From: Chitinophagaceae bacterium
GTDB lineage: Bacteria; Bacteroidota; Bacteroidia; Chitinophagales; Chitinophagaceae
Assembly (NCBI GenBank): GCA_947483345.1
Contig: CANKNL010000003.1
Location: forward strand, 1 to 33,111
Reading direction: 5' to 3'
Length of the DNA: 33,111 bases
This document shows positions 1 through 8,227 of the stretch, piece by piece. Within the stretch, counting starts at the first letter, position 1; the number at the start of each line of letters is the position of its first letter. Below the pieces are notes generated by a model. That model saw only the letters and a list, made by a program, of their open reading frames with translations. It was not told the DNA's origin and did no database searches. Made by a program: the position numbers and the translations under genes.

Positions 1-702
1 GAAACAACCTGGACAATTGCCCCTTTAAATGACACTACAATCACTTTACCTGGCCTTTCTTCCATCACCTTTTACGATTATGCCGTAGAAGCAGTTGGTA
101 CTGTAGGCCGCTCAGGTTACAGTGCTACACAAGCTTTTACAACCCTGGGGGCACCATTGCCTATTAATGGCGTTGATATTACGGCCAAGCGACAGGGCTC
201 AAATGTATTAGTAAGCTGGAGTACACAATCGGAACAAAACAGTGCCCGCTTTGATGTGGAGCGGAGTATTGATGGTATTAATTTTACGAGGGTAGGACAG
301 TTGACCGCAGCAGGATATAGTGCCAGCCTGCGTAATTACCTGTTTACTGATGGTACTGCTGCCAAGACGATGTTGTTTTACCGTTTAAAGATGATCGATG
401 CCAATGGCAGTTATAAACTGAGTGCCGTAAGGGTTGTAGCCAAGGCTGATACTGATTTGCAGGAATTTCTGTTGTATCCTAACCCGGCCATATCCTATGT
501 TAATATTGCTTTAACCAATGCTGCAGCAAAAGATATGCAGGTGCAGATAATCAATCAATTGGGACAGCTGGTAAAAACAACCGGTATCAGTAAAGGCACG
601 CAGTTAATAAAGCTTGATATCAGTATGTTGCCTAAAGGCATATATGCTGTTACGCTTAGGGGGAATGAGGTGGTAGAGGTAAAAAAATTAATTGTGAGAT
701 AA
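1..702 (+). CDS. T9SS type A sorting domain protein, C-terminal part (5' end outside window)
   Basis: The frame is open from the first base, so this is the last ~233 residues of a larger secreted protein. The first ~45 residues look like the end of a fibronectin type III domain (aromatic-rich strand ending in YDYAVEAV and a GYSA-type strand). Next comes a beta-sandwich segment of the kind often found just before the sorting domain in Bacteroidota (FDVERSIDGINF). The last ~75 residues are a Por secretion tail: the YPNP motif, then strands ending in KGIYAV and a short basic end. Such tails direct export through the type IX secretion system and surface attachment. No catalytic domain is visible in this part, so the substrate or function cannot be named. 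A TTG codon at 157 could be mistaken for a start, but the reading frame and domain content continue upstream of it. Confidence 0.88.
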   Translation, partial: ETTWTIAPLNDTTITLPGLSSITFYDYAVEAVGTVGRSGYSATQAFTTLGAPLPINGVDITAKRQGSNVLVSWSTQSEQNSARFDVERSIDGINFTRVGQLTAAGYSASLRNYLFTDGTAAKTMLFYRLKMIDANGSYKLSAVRVVAKADTDLQEFLLYPNPAISYVNIALTNAAAKDMQVQIINQLGQLVKTTGISKGTQLIKLDISMLPKGIYAVTLRGNEVVEVKKLIVR

Positions 703-735
703 ATTATAACAAGGTTAAGTTTGAAGATGAGTTAT

Positions 736-759
736 ATGGCCGGTGCTTGCACCGGCCAT
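736..759 (+). terminator. Hairpin terminator after the T9SS protein
   Basis: An 11-bp perfect inverted repeat (ATGGCCGGTGC / GCACCGGCCAT) with a very short loop lies 33 bases after the stop codon and is followed by T-rich sequence. It is GC-rich against an A/T-rich background. The T-tract is interrupted, so the call is moderate. Confidence 0.55.
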
Positions 760-889
760 TCATTTGATTTTACATTAGGGCTGCTGCAACAGATTAACAG
801 CATGCCAGTTTAGATTCGATGAGTCATGCAGGAAAAATGCAACATTAAAAAAAAGGGAAGGGAAGTTATTGTCTGCACCTGAGCCTTGA

Positions 890-1411
890 CTATTTCCCGA
901 GCAGTTGCTGCTTTTTCATTTCGTATTCCACTTTATTTATTACCCCCGACACAAATAATTTAAAAAGTGTATTGAGTTCCTTATGAAGTATGACCCTGCT
1001 GCTGTTTCTGAATTCCGCTGGTACAATCAGTTCCGTTGGTAAGTCGGGTGCGTTTTCAATGGCCATGTCAAAAATGAGGTGTAATTCAATTGATCCCTTT
1101 GAGCTGTCTTTAAAAATGATAGTACCAATGATGTCTACATGACCAAAATCAAGTGGCGATAAGTTAACGTTCTTTAATTCTTTAACAATAATTGAATGGT
1201 TGATAATTGAAGCAGCCGGAATACCATTCTTAATGCTGATATACCTGAACTTTCCTTTCGGCCCTGTGCCTTTTCCAAATTGTAAGGTTTGGCCTCTGTA
1301 TATTTTATAGCCACAGGTTGTGTACAGGGTATCATCTTTGTAAGTTGGCTTTGGGTCCTGTGCCATTAAGAGTAATGGGCTAAACAGAAGTGTAAATAAT
1401 ATTTTTATCAT
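890..1411 (-). CDS. Exported protein with SHOCT-like C-terminus, paralog B
   Basis: A 173-residue protein of unknown function. Residues 1-17 form a signal peptide (MIKILFTLLFSPLLLMAQ, cleavage near AQ). The body carries a DTLYT...G.KIYRGQTL.FG segment, then VKNGI, IVKE and AIENAP.LP.E segments, all shared with the gene just upstream at 1447-1968. The last ~28 residues (LNTLFKLFVSGVIN.VEYE.KKQQLL) resemble a SHOCT domain, a short helical tail usually placed at protein C-termini. It is separated by 35 bases from its paralog and faces the same way, so the two are probably co-transcribed with the Fe-S gene upstream. No enzyme motif is seen. It is likely periplasmic or outer-membrane associated; that placement is inferred from the signal peptide. 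Confidence 0.72.
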   Translation of the reverse strand: MIKILFTLLFSPLLLMAQDPKPTYKDDTLYTTCGYKIYRGQTLQFGKGTGPKGKFRYISIKNGIPAASIINHSIIVKELKNVNLSPLDFGHVDIIGTIIFKDSSKGSIELHLIFDMAIENAPDLPTELIVPAEFRNSSRVILHKELNTLFKLFVSGVINKVEYEMKKQQLLGK

Positions 1412-1446
1412 GAAACACAGGTTGATTGCTATGTAGAAACAGGTGC

Positions 1447-1968
1447 TTATTGTTCATCCAGTTTCTTTTTCATTTCCTTATAAGTTGATTTATTGATCAC
1501 TTTATCCTGGTAAATATTATACAAAAACAGTTTCTCTCTTTCAATGTCACGCTCATATTTATTCCTATACTCATCAGGCAATTTTATTTCACTTGGCAAA
1601 ACGGGCGAATTTTCTATGGCACGGTCAAATGCCATTTGTAAAATGATGTAATCTCTGGTCCCCTCTTTTCTTATCAGGTAGCCGTCAAAAACGATATAGC
1701 CATTATTGAGACCGGAGATCCAAAATTTCCTGAATTCTTTAACGATGACTGTGCAGTTGGTTAAGGAGGTGGAAAGGATGCCGTTTTTAACCGATACAAA
1801 TTTGAATCTGCCATAGCGTTCCATTCCATTTGCAAATGCCAGAGTTTGCCCTCTGAAGATCTTAAACCCGCTTAAAGTGTAGAGGGTGTCATTTTCAAAT
1901 TTAGGCTTCAATTCTTGTGCCATAGAAAACAACGGACAGAGCAGAAGTATAATTAATAATTGTTTCAA
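1447..1968 (-). CDS. Exported protein with SHOCT-like C-terminus, paralog A
   Basis: A 173-residue protein of unknown function, equal in length to and clearly paralogous with the next gene (890-1411). It has a signal peptide (MKQLLIILLLCPLFSMAQ), then DTLYTLSGFKIFRGQTLAF, VKNGI, VIVKE and AIENSPVLPSE segments, and ends in a SHOCT-like helix (LFLYNIYQDKVINK..YKEMKKKL). The similarity spans the full length including the signal peptide, which points to tandem gene duplication followed by divergence. It lies 34 bases after the Fe-S oxidoreductase stop codon on the same strand. Nothing in the sequence names a ligand or reaction. Confidence 0.72.
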   Translation of the reverse strand: MKQLLIILLLCPLFSMAQELKPKFENDTLYTLSGFKIFRGQTLAFANGMERYGRFKFVSVKNGILSTSLTNCTVIVKEFRKFWISGLNNGYIVFDGYLIRKEGTRDYIILQMAFDRAIENSPVLPSEIKLPDEYRNKYERDIEREKLFLYNIYQDKVINKSTYKEMKKKLDEQ

Positions 1969-2002
1969 GATTAAAAATTAATAGTTTGTGATATTGTAAA
2001 GT

Positions 2003-3316
2003 TTAATTCATTTCCTCTTTCCACTTTTCCCTGTCATCCGGACTAAATTTCCATGGGGCAAAATTATTTTCAATATTGCTGAACATGGTATTCCATTCCT
2101 GCGGGGCATTACTGTCTTCCATAATAAGGGAGCGGCGCAGTTCTAAAATAATAGCGAGGGGTGAGATGGAAACCGGGCACTCCTGAACACAGGCATTGCA
2201 GGTAGTGCAGGCACGGAGTTCTTCAATAGTTATATGTGAGAATAAATTTTTACCATCGTCTTTAAATTCTTTGTGCGTATTGATGTTCTTACCCACGGCT
2301 TCCAGGCGGTCGCGGGTGTCCATCATAATTTTACGCGGACTCAATAATTTACCGGTTTGGTTTGCCGGGCAGGCGGTTGAGCAACGGCCACACTCAGTAC
2401 AACTGTAGGCATCCAGTAAATTTTTCCAGCTCAGGTCAAATATATCTTTGGCGCCAAATTTTATGGGGGTATCTCCAGCTGACGCGGGAGCCAATTCGGG
2501 TTGCATCATGTATTTAACTTCGTTCTGTACAGTTTGCATATTGTCCATCTTGCCATCAACCTCAAGCCTGGCATAATAGGCATTGGGGAAAGCCAGTAAA
2601 ATATGCAGGTGCTTGCTATAAGGGAGGTAATTTAAAAAAGCCAGAATACCAATGATGTGCATCCACCAGCAACTTCTTTCCAAAACAATTAAAGTAGATT
2701 GGGAAAATCCACTAAACAAGGGGGCAATGATGCCGGAGAAAATAAAATTGCCGGTATCGTGGTAATGTTCGGCGCCCTGCAATTGTAAAGCCCGGTCGGT
2801 ACTGTTCATGGTAATGAACAGTGTCATTAAAATAATTTCGGTAAATAAAATATAGTTGGCATCGCTGCGTGGCCAGCCATTGAGGTCCTTGCTGATAAAA
2901 CGGTTTAATCTGATGACGTTTCTTCTGATTAAAAAGATAACACAAACTACCAACACGCTTAAGGCCAGTATTTCGAAAAAGTTGATCAGGAATGTATATA
3001 AAACGCCAATATAAGGAAGGAACAAGCGGTGGGTACCCAGCATGCCGTCAAGAACAATTTCCAGTACTTCTACATTAACGATGATGAAGCCTGCATAAAT
3101 AATAAAATGCATGATGGCCACCGGAAAGTTGCGAAACATTTTCTTTTGTCCAAAGGCAAGCAGGATCAGGTTTTTCCAGCGCTTTGAGGGGTTGTCGCTG
3201 AGGTCTTCGGCTTTACCTAAAAAAATATTACGGCGAATGATACCCACATTTTTGGCAAAGAGCCAGATGGCAAATGCGGCGAGGGCTATAAAAAGGATTT
3301 GTTGTATGATCTGCAT
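2003..3316 (-). CDS. Membrane-anchored 4Fe-4S oxidoreductase (heterodisulfide-reductase-like)
   Basis: A 437-residue protein. The N-terminal ~250 residues contain about five hydrophobic segments, resembling the membrane part of NarI/HdrE-type electron carriers. The C-terminal part has two ferredoxin-like cluster motifs, CTECGRCSTACP at about residues 304-315 and CTTCNACVQECP at about 368-379, each CxxCxxCxxxCP. It probably passes electrons between a quinone pool and a soluble partner through two 4Fe-4S clusters; partner and substrate are not visible. The start is taken at the ATG at 3316, because the longer reading needs a GTG and adds 12 residues before the first membrane helix. In related bacteria such proteins are often next to a CCG-domain (Fe-S)-binding protein. 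Here the two SHOCT-like exported paralogs follow instead. Confidence 0.85.
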   Translation of the reverse strand: MQIIQQILFIALAAFAIWLFAKNVGIIRRNIFLGKAEDLSDNPSKRWKNLILLAFGQKKMFRNFPVAIMHFIIYAGFIIVNVEVLEIVLDGMLGTHRLFLPYIGVLYTFLINFFEILALSVLVVCVIFLIRRNVIRLNRFISKDLNGWPRSDANYILFTEIILMTLFITMNSTDRALQLQGAEHYHDTGNFIFSGIIAPLFSGFSQSTLIVLERSCWWMHIIGILAFLNYLPYSKHLHILLAFPNAYYARLEVDGKMDNMQTVQNEVKYMMQPELAPASAGDTPIKFGAKDIFDLSWKNLLDAYSCTECGRCSTACPANQTGKLLSPRKIMMDTRDRLEAVGKNINTHKEFKDDGKNLFSHITIEELRACTTCNACVQECPVSISPLAIILELRRSLIMEDSNAPQEWNTMFSNIENNFAPWKFSPDDREKWKEEMN

Positions 3317-3454
3317 AGTAGAAATTGTGATGCTAAGGTAAATAATAACCACAGATTTGCACAGATTGGTTTTCAGTTATCAATACAGCAAATCAGTTAA
3401 AATTTGCGAATTAAACTGTGTAAATAGGTGGTTAACGCTTAAATTCGTGGTATC

Positions 3455-3952
3455 ATGGATCAAAAAAAACAAATACTCTCTGCAGAAGTGGCTAATAAAA
3501 AACTGCATCGTATGGCCTTGCAGGTAGTAGAAGAAAACTATAATGAGGCGCAACTGATACTTATTGGCATTAAGGCACATGGTACAGTCATTGCAGAAAA
3601 AATCAGTCACTACATAAAAGATAATTTTACAGGCGATGTGATGGTGCTGGAACTAAGCATGGATAAAAAACATCCATCTGTTATTACATTAAGTGCCGAA
3701 CTCGATTTTAATGATAAGACCATTGTGTTGATTGATGATGTAGCCAACACTGGCCGTACCATGTTATATGCGCTTAAACCCTTACTGGAGCAGTTTCCTA
3801 AAAAGATACAAACACTGGCATTGGTGGAAAGAACGCACAAGAGTTTTCCGGTTGATGTGGACTATGTAGGTCTCTCGGTTTCAACAACAACCGACGAGCA
3901 TATTGTTGTGGAAGTAGAGTATGGAGAAGTAACTGGTGCCTGGATAGACTGA
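3455..3952 (+). CDS. Phosphoribosyltransferase family protein (PyrR-like)
   Basis: A 165-residue type I phosphoribosyltransferase. The PRPP-binding signature VLIDDVANTGRTMLYAL lies at about residues 91-107: two acidic residues after a hydrophobic strand, then the TGRT phosphate loop. Family members transfer ribose 5-phosphate from PRPP to a base, or bind nucleotides as regulators (PyrR). The general shape (N-terminal helix with ILIGIKAHG, a flexible hood, then the PRPP loop) fits the PyrR/Hpt-like group. The base specificity cannot be read from sequence alone. It is monocistronic: divergent from the Fe-S gene on the left and convergent with the DUF2279 gene on the right. Confidence 0.85.
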   Translation: MDQKKQILSAEVANKKLHRMALQVVEENYNEAQLILIGIKAHGTVIAEKISHYIKDNFTGDVMVLELSMDKKHPSVITLSAELDFNDKTIVLIDDVANTGRTMLYALKPLLEQFPKKIQTLALVERTHKSFPVDVDYVGLSVSTTTDEHIVVEVEYGEVTGAWID

Positions 3953-4024
3953 CGCCAAATATCACCCTAAGTCGAATGGGCCGAACTCAAATTTTTTTTG
4001 TGCATTTTTTTTGCAGCAAAAGTT

Positions 4025-5071
4025 CTAAAAGGCAATTGCTTTTATTTTAAAACTACCGTTTGCATATTCCAGTGCAGGCATCGGAATTTTTACAATATTG
4101 AGTAAACGAAAAGCCAGTTTCAAACCTTTTTTGTTGGTTTTTATTTTACTCAGATCTATATCGGGTGATAAATACCATTGGCGGTAACGCTTGATATCTG
4201 TTCGGTTAAAATTAATATGTCCGGCCTCATCTTTCCCAATATTGTCCTGCGCACCAAACATGCCTTCGGCCCCGGAACCAACGGCTATATTCAGCCATTT
4301 GGGCCATTTGCTTTCCGGAAAAAATGAACGAACATTTGTACTGAGCCAATAGGTTTGGCCATTGTAATCTTTTAAAAAACGTTCGGCAGTACTGTTGCCA
4401 AAAATCTTATCGCTTCGCTGATTAAGCGTTGGGTCGTTATAAAATTTACGATGAAAAGAAAATTTGAACTGGATGCGTTGTTCATCCCAGGCCAGTTCCT
4501 GTGCAATGAGCATACCACTGCCGATAAAGTTGGCTCCAATATCGCCCCAACTCCAGCCCCATTGCGAACTGAAGCCATCCAGTACCTCAATAACCGTATG
4601 GTATACCGGGCCACTGAGTCCGCCATACCAGATCCGTTTTTTTCGGGAGATGCCCGTCCAGCGCCATAACTCCATACTGGCCAGGCTTTCGGCATATACG
4701 CCATAGGCATGGCCAATTTTATCCATGCCTTTCCATTCGGCCATGTCATTAAAAACATGAAAATTACTTTGTGGATAATTTTTGTACCAGGTAGAGTAAA
4801 GTGCAACCATGGCTGCACCATAGCCAAGGAGGTTTGTGGCGGCTACAATCTTTACTCTTTTGTTAATTTGTTTATTATTGAGTTCGATAATTGGTTTATC
4901 GATTCTGAGGTTATGAGATTTTTGAATAAAACGAATTGAATCACCAGCGTTGTCTTTAAAAACGCCAGGCGTAAATTTAAGAGTTGAATCCTGTGCAAAT
5001 GATGATGCACATAGAATGAAGCTGATAAAAAAGCTAACTAAAAATGATTTAAGTACAAATGTTGGGTTCAT
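4025..5071 (-). CDS. Exported DUF2279 (YfiM-like) protein
   Basis: A 348-residue protein with an N-terminal signal peptide (hydrophobic SFLVSFFISFILCASSFAQ). The central region has the DUF2279 hallmarks: a tyrosine/tryptophan-rich stretch, MDKIGHAYGVY with a histidine, a glycine-rich YGGLSGPVYHTVIEVLDGFSSQWGWSWGD segment and a NFIGSG small-residue helix. The family is found in the envelope of Gram-negative bacteria and has no established activity. The ATG at 5071 is used; the reading that begins nine bases upstream needs a TTG. The small exported protein gene at 5147-5560 lies 75 bases upstream on the same strand and may be co-transcribed. Confidence 0.8.
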   Translation of the reverse strand: MNPTFVLKSFLVSFFISFILCASSFAQDSTLKFTPGVFKDNAGDSIRFIQKSHNLRIDKPIIELNNKQINKRVKIVAATNLLGYGAAMVALYSTWYKNYPQSNFHVFNDMAEWKGMDKIGHAYGVYAESLASMELWRWTGISRKKRIWYGGLSGPVYHTVIEVLDGFSSQWGWSWGDIGANFIGSGMLIAQELAWDEQRIQFKFSFHRKFYNDPTLNQRSDKIFGNSTAERFLKDYNGQTYWLSTNVRSFFPESKWPKWLNIAVGSGAEGMFGAQDNIGKDEAGHINFNRTDIKRYRQWYLSPDIDLSKIKTNKKGLKLAFRLLNIVKIPMPALEYANGSFKIKAIAF

Positions 5072-5146
5072 AAAAAACAAAAATAAGCATAACAGGCTTT
5101 TTGTGGAGTTCTGTATAAGATTTAAAAATAAGTTAATTGGAAAGAA

Positions 5147-5560
5147 TTAAAATTTAGGCGCTACAGCAACCGGCATCTTTTTGCCGTATATCAGCGTATT
5201 AATTTGGTCCTTTATAATGTCCTTGGTTATATCACTGATTATTTGTCCCCCAAAAGTTTTACTGTTTCTTCTTTTCCATTCCCTGTCTCTGGCTTCTATT
5301 TGAGTAGCATCTAAAGGAAAATTCGGCCAGTACATCAATTCATGTTTTGAGGGTTTTATATATTCGAAAAGTTGTTGGTATTGATGTAAAGACCGTTTAT
5401 CATTAAAGCGAAGCAAGGGGTTTAAGTTAAACTTAGTACTATCGTTATTTAAATGAATTTGCTGAGCAGTCGTGCTAATGGCAGAGCCGATTAGTAAAGT
5501 AACAATGACTATTGCGCTGTGTTTTAGATAGAACAAATATTTGCAGCAACTAAAAAGCAT
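5147..5560 (-). CDS. Small exported protein of unknown function
   Basis: A 137-residue protein not recognised. It has a signal peptide with a hydrophobic core (SAIVIVTLLIGSAIS) ending near TTAQQ. The mature part is polar and rich in Tyr/Trp/Lys, with a helical end (IISDITKDIIKDQIN). It lies 75 bases upstream of the DUF2279 gene in the same direction, so the two may act together in the envelope. Start choice is uncertain: the ATG at 5560 places a Cys-rich nine-residue piece before the signal core, and a TTG at 5536 would give a tighter signal peptide. A possible -7 element at 5565-5572 would put the transcript start almost on the ATG. Confidence 0.6.
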   Translation of the reverse strand: MLFSCCKYLFYLKHSAIVIVTLLIGSAISTTAQQIHLNNDSTKFNLNPLLRFNDKRSLHQYQQLFEYIKPSKHELMYWPNFPLDATQIEARDREWKRRNSKTFGGQIISDITKDIIKDQINTLIYGKKMPVAVAPKF

Positions 5561-5564
5561 AAAA

Positions 5565-5572
5565 CAAATCTA
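5565..5572 (-). promoter_or_regulatory. Candidate Bacteroidota -7 element upstream of the small exported gene
   Basis: On the minus strand this reads TAGATTTG, matching the Bacteroidota -7 consensus TAnnTTTG. No good -33 TTTG is seen at the expected distance. If used, transcription would start within a few bases of the annotated ATG at 5560. Confidence 0.3.
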
Positions 5573-5577
5573 CTTAT

Positions 5578-5610
5578 TTTGCTTAATGATGTGTGAATAA
5601 TTTATTTTTG
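5578..5610 (+). promoter_or_regulatory. Candidate Bacteroidota promoter for the phosphohexomutase gene
   Basis: TTTG at 5578-5581, a 21-base spacer, then TATTTTTG at 5603-5610 match the -33/-7 pattern (TTTG ... TAnnTTTG) used by the Bacteroidota primary sigma factor. The expected start site is about 13 bases before the ATG at 5630. Confidence 0.5.
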
Positions 5611-5629
5611 ATATCACAATTCACAAATT

Positions 5630-7354
5630 ATGAATAATGCTACACAACTAAAGATTGATAAATGGCTCAGTGGTAATTATGATCAGGCTGTAAAAGATGA
5701 GATCAGCCAATTGCAAAAAACGGATCCGGCCGGCTTAGAAGATGCGTTTTATAAAAATCTGGAATTTGGTACCGGCGGTTTGCGCGGTATAATGGGCATC
5801 GGTACCAACCGCATGAATAAATATACTGTGGGCATGGCAACGCAGGGTTATGCTAATTATTTAAAGCAGTGCTTTGCTGGTGAAATTAGCGTTGCCATCG
5901 CATACGATTGCCGTAACAACAGTCAGTTTTTTGCAGAGATAACGGCCAATGTGTTTGCCGCCAATGGTATTAAAGTCTATCTATTTGAAGCCCTTCGGCC
6001 TACACCGGAACTGAGTTATACCATTCGTAAAAAGGGTTGTAAGGGTGGTGTAGTGTGTACCGCATCGCATAACCCCAAAGAATACAATGGTTATAAAGCC
6101 TATTGGGATGATGGTGCACAGATGGTGCCGCCACATGATAAGAATGTAATTACCGAAGTGGAAAAAATTGCTTCAGTGGATGATGTAAAATGGACCGGTG
6201 GCGAAGCCCATATTACATGGATTGGTGAAGCCATGGATGCTGATTACCTGAATATGGTAAAGGGTTTGAGTGTTTACCCCGATATCTGTGCCGCACAGGC
6301 TGATCTGAAAATTGTATACACCCCCATTCATGGAACCGGTATTGTGTTAGTGCCAAAAGCCCTGCAACAAATTGGTTTTAATAATGTGCATATTGTGGAA
6401 GAGCAAAGCATACCCGATGGTAATTTCTCTACAGTCATTTATCCCAATCCCGAAGAAACAGAAGCCATGAGCATGGGACTTAAAAAAGCAGACGCATTGG
6501 ATGCTGATATTTTGCTGGGCACCGATCCGGATGCAGACCGTGTAGCTATCGGCGTAAAAAATAAAAAAGGCGAATGGGTTTTACTTAATGGCAACCAAAC
6601 GGCTGTACTGGCATTTAACTATATGATTGAGGCCCGCAAAGCAAAAGGCATTGCACAACCCAATGACATGGTGATCAAAACCATTGTTACCACCGGTATG
6701 ATTGATGTGATAGCCAAAGCCAATGGGGTAGCCAGTTACAATGTACTAACCGGTTTTAAGTGGATCGCGAGGCTCATCAAAGAAAAAGAAGGAAAAGAAA
6801 ATTACATCATCGGGGGCGAAGAAAGTTTTGGCCTGATGATTGGTGATCAGATACGTGATAAAGATGCCATCAGTGCCGTGGCATTAAGTTGCGAAATGGC
6901 GGCTTATGAAAAAAATAAGGGCCGCACCTTGTTTGATAAACTCGTTGACCTGTGTTTACAATATGGTTTTTACAAAGAGAGCCTGGTGAGTGTAACTAAA
7001 AAAGGAATGAATGGTGCTAAAGAAATTGCTGACATGATGGAAGGGTATCGAAGTAACCCACCGCTTAACATTGATGGTGGAGCCGTTAAAGAATTGTTGG
7101 ATTATGAACTGCAGGTTGGTAAGAATTTACTGACAGGTGCAAGCTGGACAATTCATTTACCAAAAAGCAATGTGCTACAGTTTGTTTTGGCCGATGGAAC
7201 AAAAATTTCGGCCAGGCCCAGTGGTACCGAGCCTAAAATAAAATTTTATTTTAGTGTAAATGCAAAACTATCTGATGCGGCTTCCTTTGATACAACAGAA
7301 AAAATGCTGGATGAAAAGATAGGAAGGATAATAACAGAAATGGGGTTAAAGTAA
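5630..7354 (+). CDS. Phospho-sugar mutase (phosphoglucomutase/phosphomannomutase family)
   Basis: A 574-residue alpha-D-phosphohexomutase that moves the phosphate between C1 and C6 of hexose phosphates. All four family signatures are present: the phosphoserine loop TASHNPKEYNGYK (about residue 144, Ser is the phosphate carrier), the metal loop DPDADRVAI (about 298), the sugar loop GGEESFG (about 394) and the phosphate-binding RPSGTEPKIKFY near the C-terminus (about 528). The length fits the long bacterial PgcA-type mutases used for glucose-1-phosphate supply or phosphopentose metabolism. Sugar specificity (glucose, mannose or deoxyribose) cannot be settled from motifs alone. It has its own candidate promoter; the methyltransferase gene follows after 111 bases. 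Confidence 0.93.
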   Translation: MNNATQLKIDKWLSGNYDQAVKDEISQLQKTDPAGLEDAFYKNLEFGTGGLRGIMGIGTNRMNKYTVGMATQGYANYLKQCFAGEISVAIAYDCRNNSQFFAEITANVFAANGIKVYLFEALRPTPELSYTIRKKGCKGGVVCTASHNPKEYNGYKAYWDDGAQMVPPHDKNVITEVEKIASVDDVKWTGGEAHITWIGEAMDADYLNMVKGLSVYPDICAAQADLKIVYTPIHGTGIVLVPKALQQIGFNNVHIVEEQSIPDGNFSTVIYPNPEETEAMSMGLKKADALDADILLGTDPDADRVAIGVKNKKGEWVLLNGNQTAVLAFNYMIEARKAKGIAQPNDMVIKTIVTTGMIDVIAKANGVASYNVLTGFKWIARLIKEKEGKENYIIGGEESFGLMIGDQIRDKDAISAVALSCEMAAYEKNKGRTLFDKLVDLCLQYGFYKESLVSVTKKGMNGAKEIADMMEGYRSNPPLNIDGGAVKELLDYELQVGKNLLTGASWTIHLPKSNVLQFVLADGTKISARPSGTEPKIKFYFSVNAKLSDAASFDTTEKMLDEKIGRIITEMGLK

Positions 7355-7465
7355 AACAAGTTTTTTTTATCTTACGTTAAATGATTGTATAAAGTTGATT
7401 CCGATTATCATTCTAAAAAAAAATACTCTGCCAAGTCTGCCGTTTTGGGAAGATTTAGAGGACTT

Positions 7466-8122
7466 ATGAGAAATTACGAAGACAGTTACCAGCATAAAGG
7501 ACTCCGCAAAAAACTTATCGATTTATTGAGGGAGAAAGGTATCAGCGATGACCATGTATTGCAGGCCATGAATAATATTCCGCGGCATTATTTTCTGGAT
7601 AGTGCCTTTGATAAGATCGCTTATGAAGACCGGGCCTTTCCCATCAGCGAAGGTCAAACCATTTCTCAACCTTATACCGTGGCTTACCAAACGCAGTTGC
7701 TGCAATTAAAACCCAATGAAAAAATTTTAGAAATTGGCACCGGCAGCATTTACCAGGCAACGGTTTTAGCCGAAATGGGTACCAAAGTATTTACCATTGA
7801 GCGGCAGAAAAAATTATTTGATAAAACTAAACTGTATATTTTTAAAAGCCGTTACCCCAACCTTAAATTTTTTTATGGGGATGGGTTTGAAGGCCTGCCT
7901 ACTTATGCGCCGTTTGATAAAATACTGATCACCGCAGCAGCACCTTTTGTGCCGCCTAAATTAATTGAACAGTTAAAGGCAGGGGGTAAAATGGTGATAC
8001 CGCTTGATGAAGAAAACCACCAGCGTATGTTACGCCTTACCAAAAACGCAGATGGTACAACCAGCGAAGAAGCCTTTGAAAACTTTAGTTTTGTACCAAT
8101 GCTCACAGGAAGGAAGGGCTAG
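7466..8122 (+). CDS. pcm: Protein-L-isoaspartate O-methyltransferase
   Basis: A 218-residue PIMT. It methylates L-isoaspartyl residues in damaged proteins with S-adenosylmethionine so that they can return to aspartate. The family signature SEGQTISQPY (residues 61-70) is intact, as are the upstream PRHYF and the downstream ITAAAPFVP strand-loop. The SAM-binding loop reads EIGTGSIYQATVL (89-101): the third glycine of the usual GxGxG is replaced by Ile95. The reading frame is open back to a TTG at 7385, but the ATG at 7466 gives the usual family length, and the 27 extra residues are lysine/serine-rich with no domain. Confidence 0.9.
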   Translation: MRNYEDSYQHKGLRKKLIDLLREKGISDDHVLQAMNNIPRHYFLDSAFDKIAYEDRAFPISEGQTISQPYTVAYQTQLLQLKPNEKILEIGTGSIYQATVLAEMGTKVFTIERQKKLFDKTKLYIFKSRYPNLKFFYGDGFEGLPTYAPFDKILITAAAPFVPPKLIEQLKAGGKMVIPLDEENHQRMLRLTKNADGTTSEEAFENFSFVPMLTGRKG

Positions 8123-8127
8123 TAAAA

Positions 8128-8221
8128 ATTGTAGATTGTAAATGGCCGATTGTAGATTTACCGGGTGTATGCTGTTGCAGAATCAACTTTAAACCCTTAA
8201 ACTTTAAACTTTTAAACTGTT
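8128..8221 (+). repeat. Degenerate short direct repeats in the pcm downstream region
   Basis: ATTGTAGATT occurs at 8128-8137 and again at 8149-8158. A second block at about 8188-8221 repeats TTAAACTTT/TTAAAC units. These look like simple A/T-rich intergenic repeats rather than a mobile element, and no coding potential is seen in them. Confidence 0.45.
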
Positions 8222-8227
8222 AATCCC

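Noticed and set aside
4372..4827. 151-residue open frame within the DUF2279 gene, other reading frame
   Set aside because: Lies wholly inside a better supported gene and shows no signal peptide or domain.
7385..7465. N-terminal extension of the isoaspartate methyltransferase from a TTG
   Set aside because: The extra 27 residues are Lys/Ser-rich with no domain, and the ATG start gives the family length.
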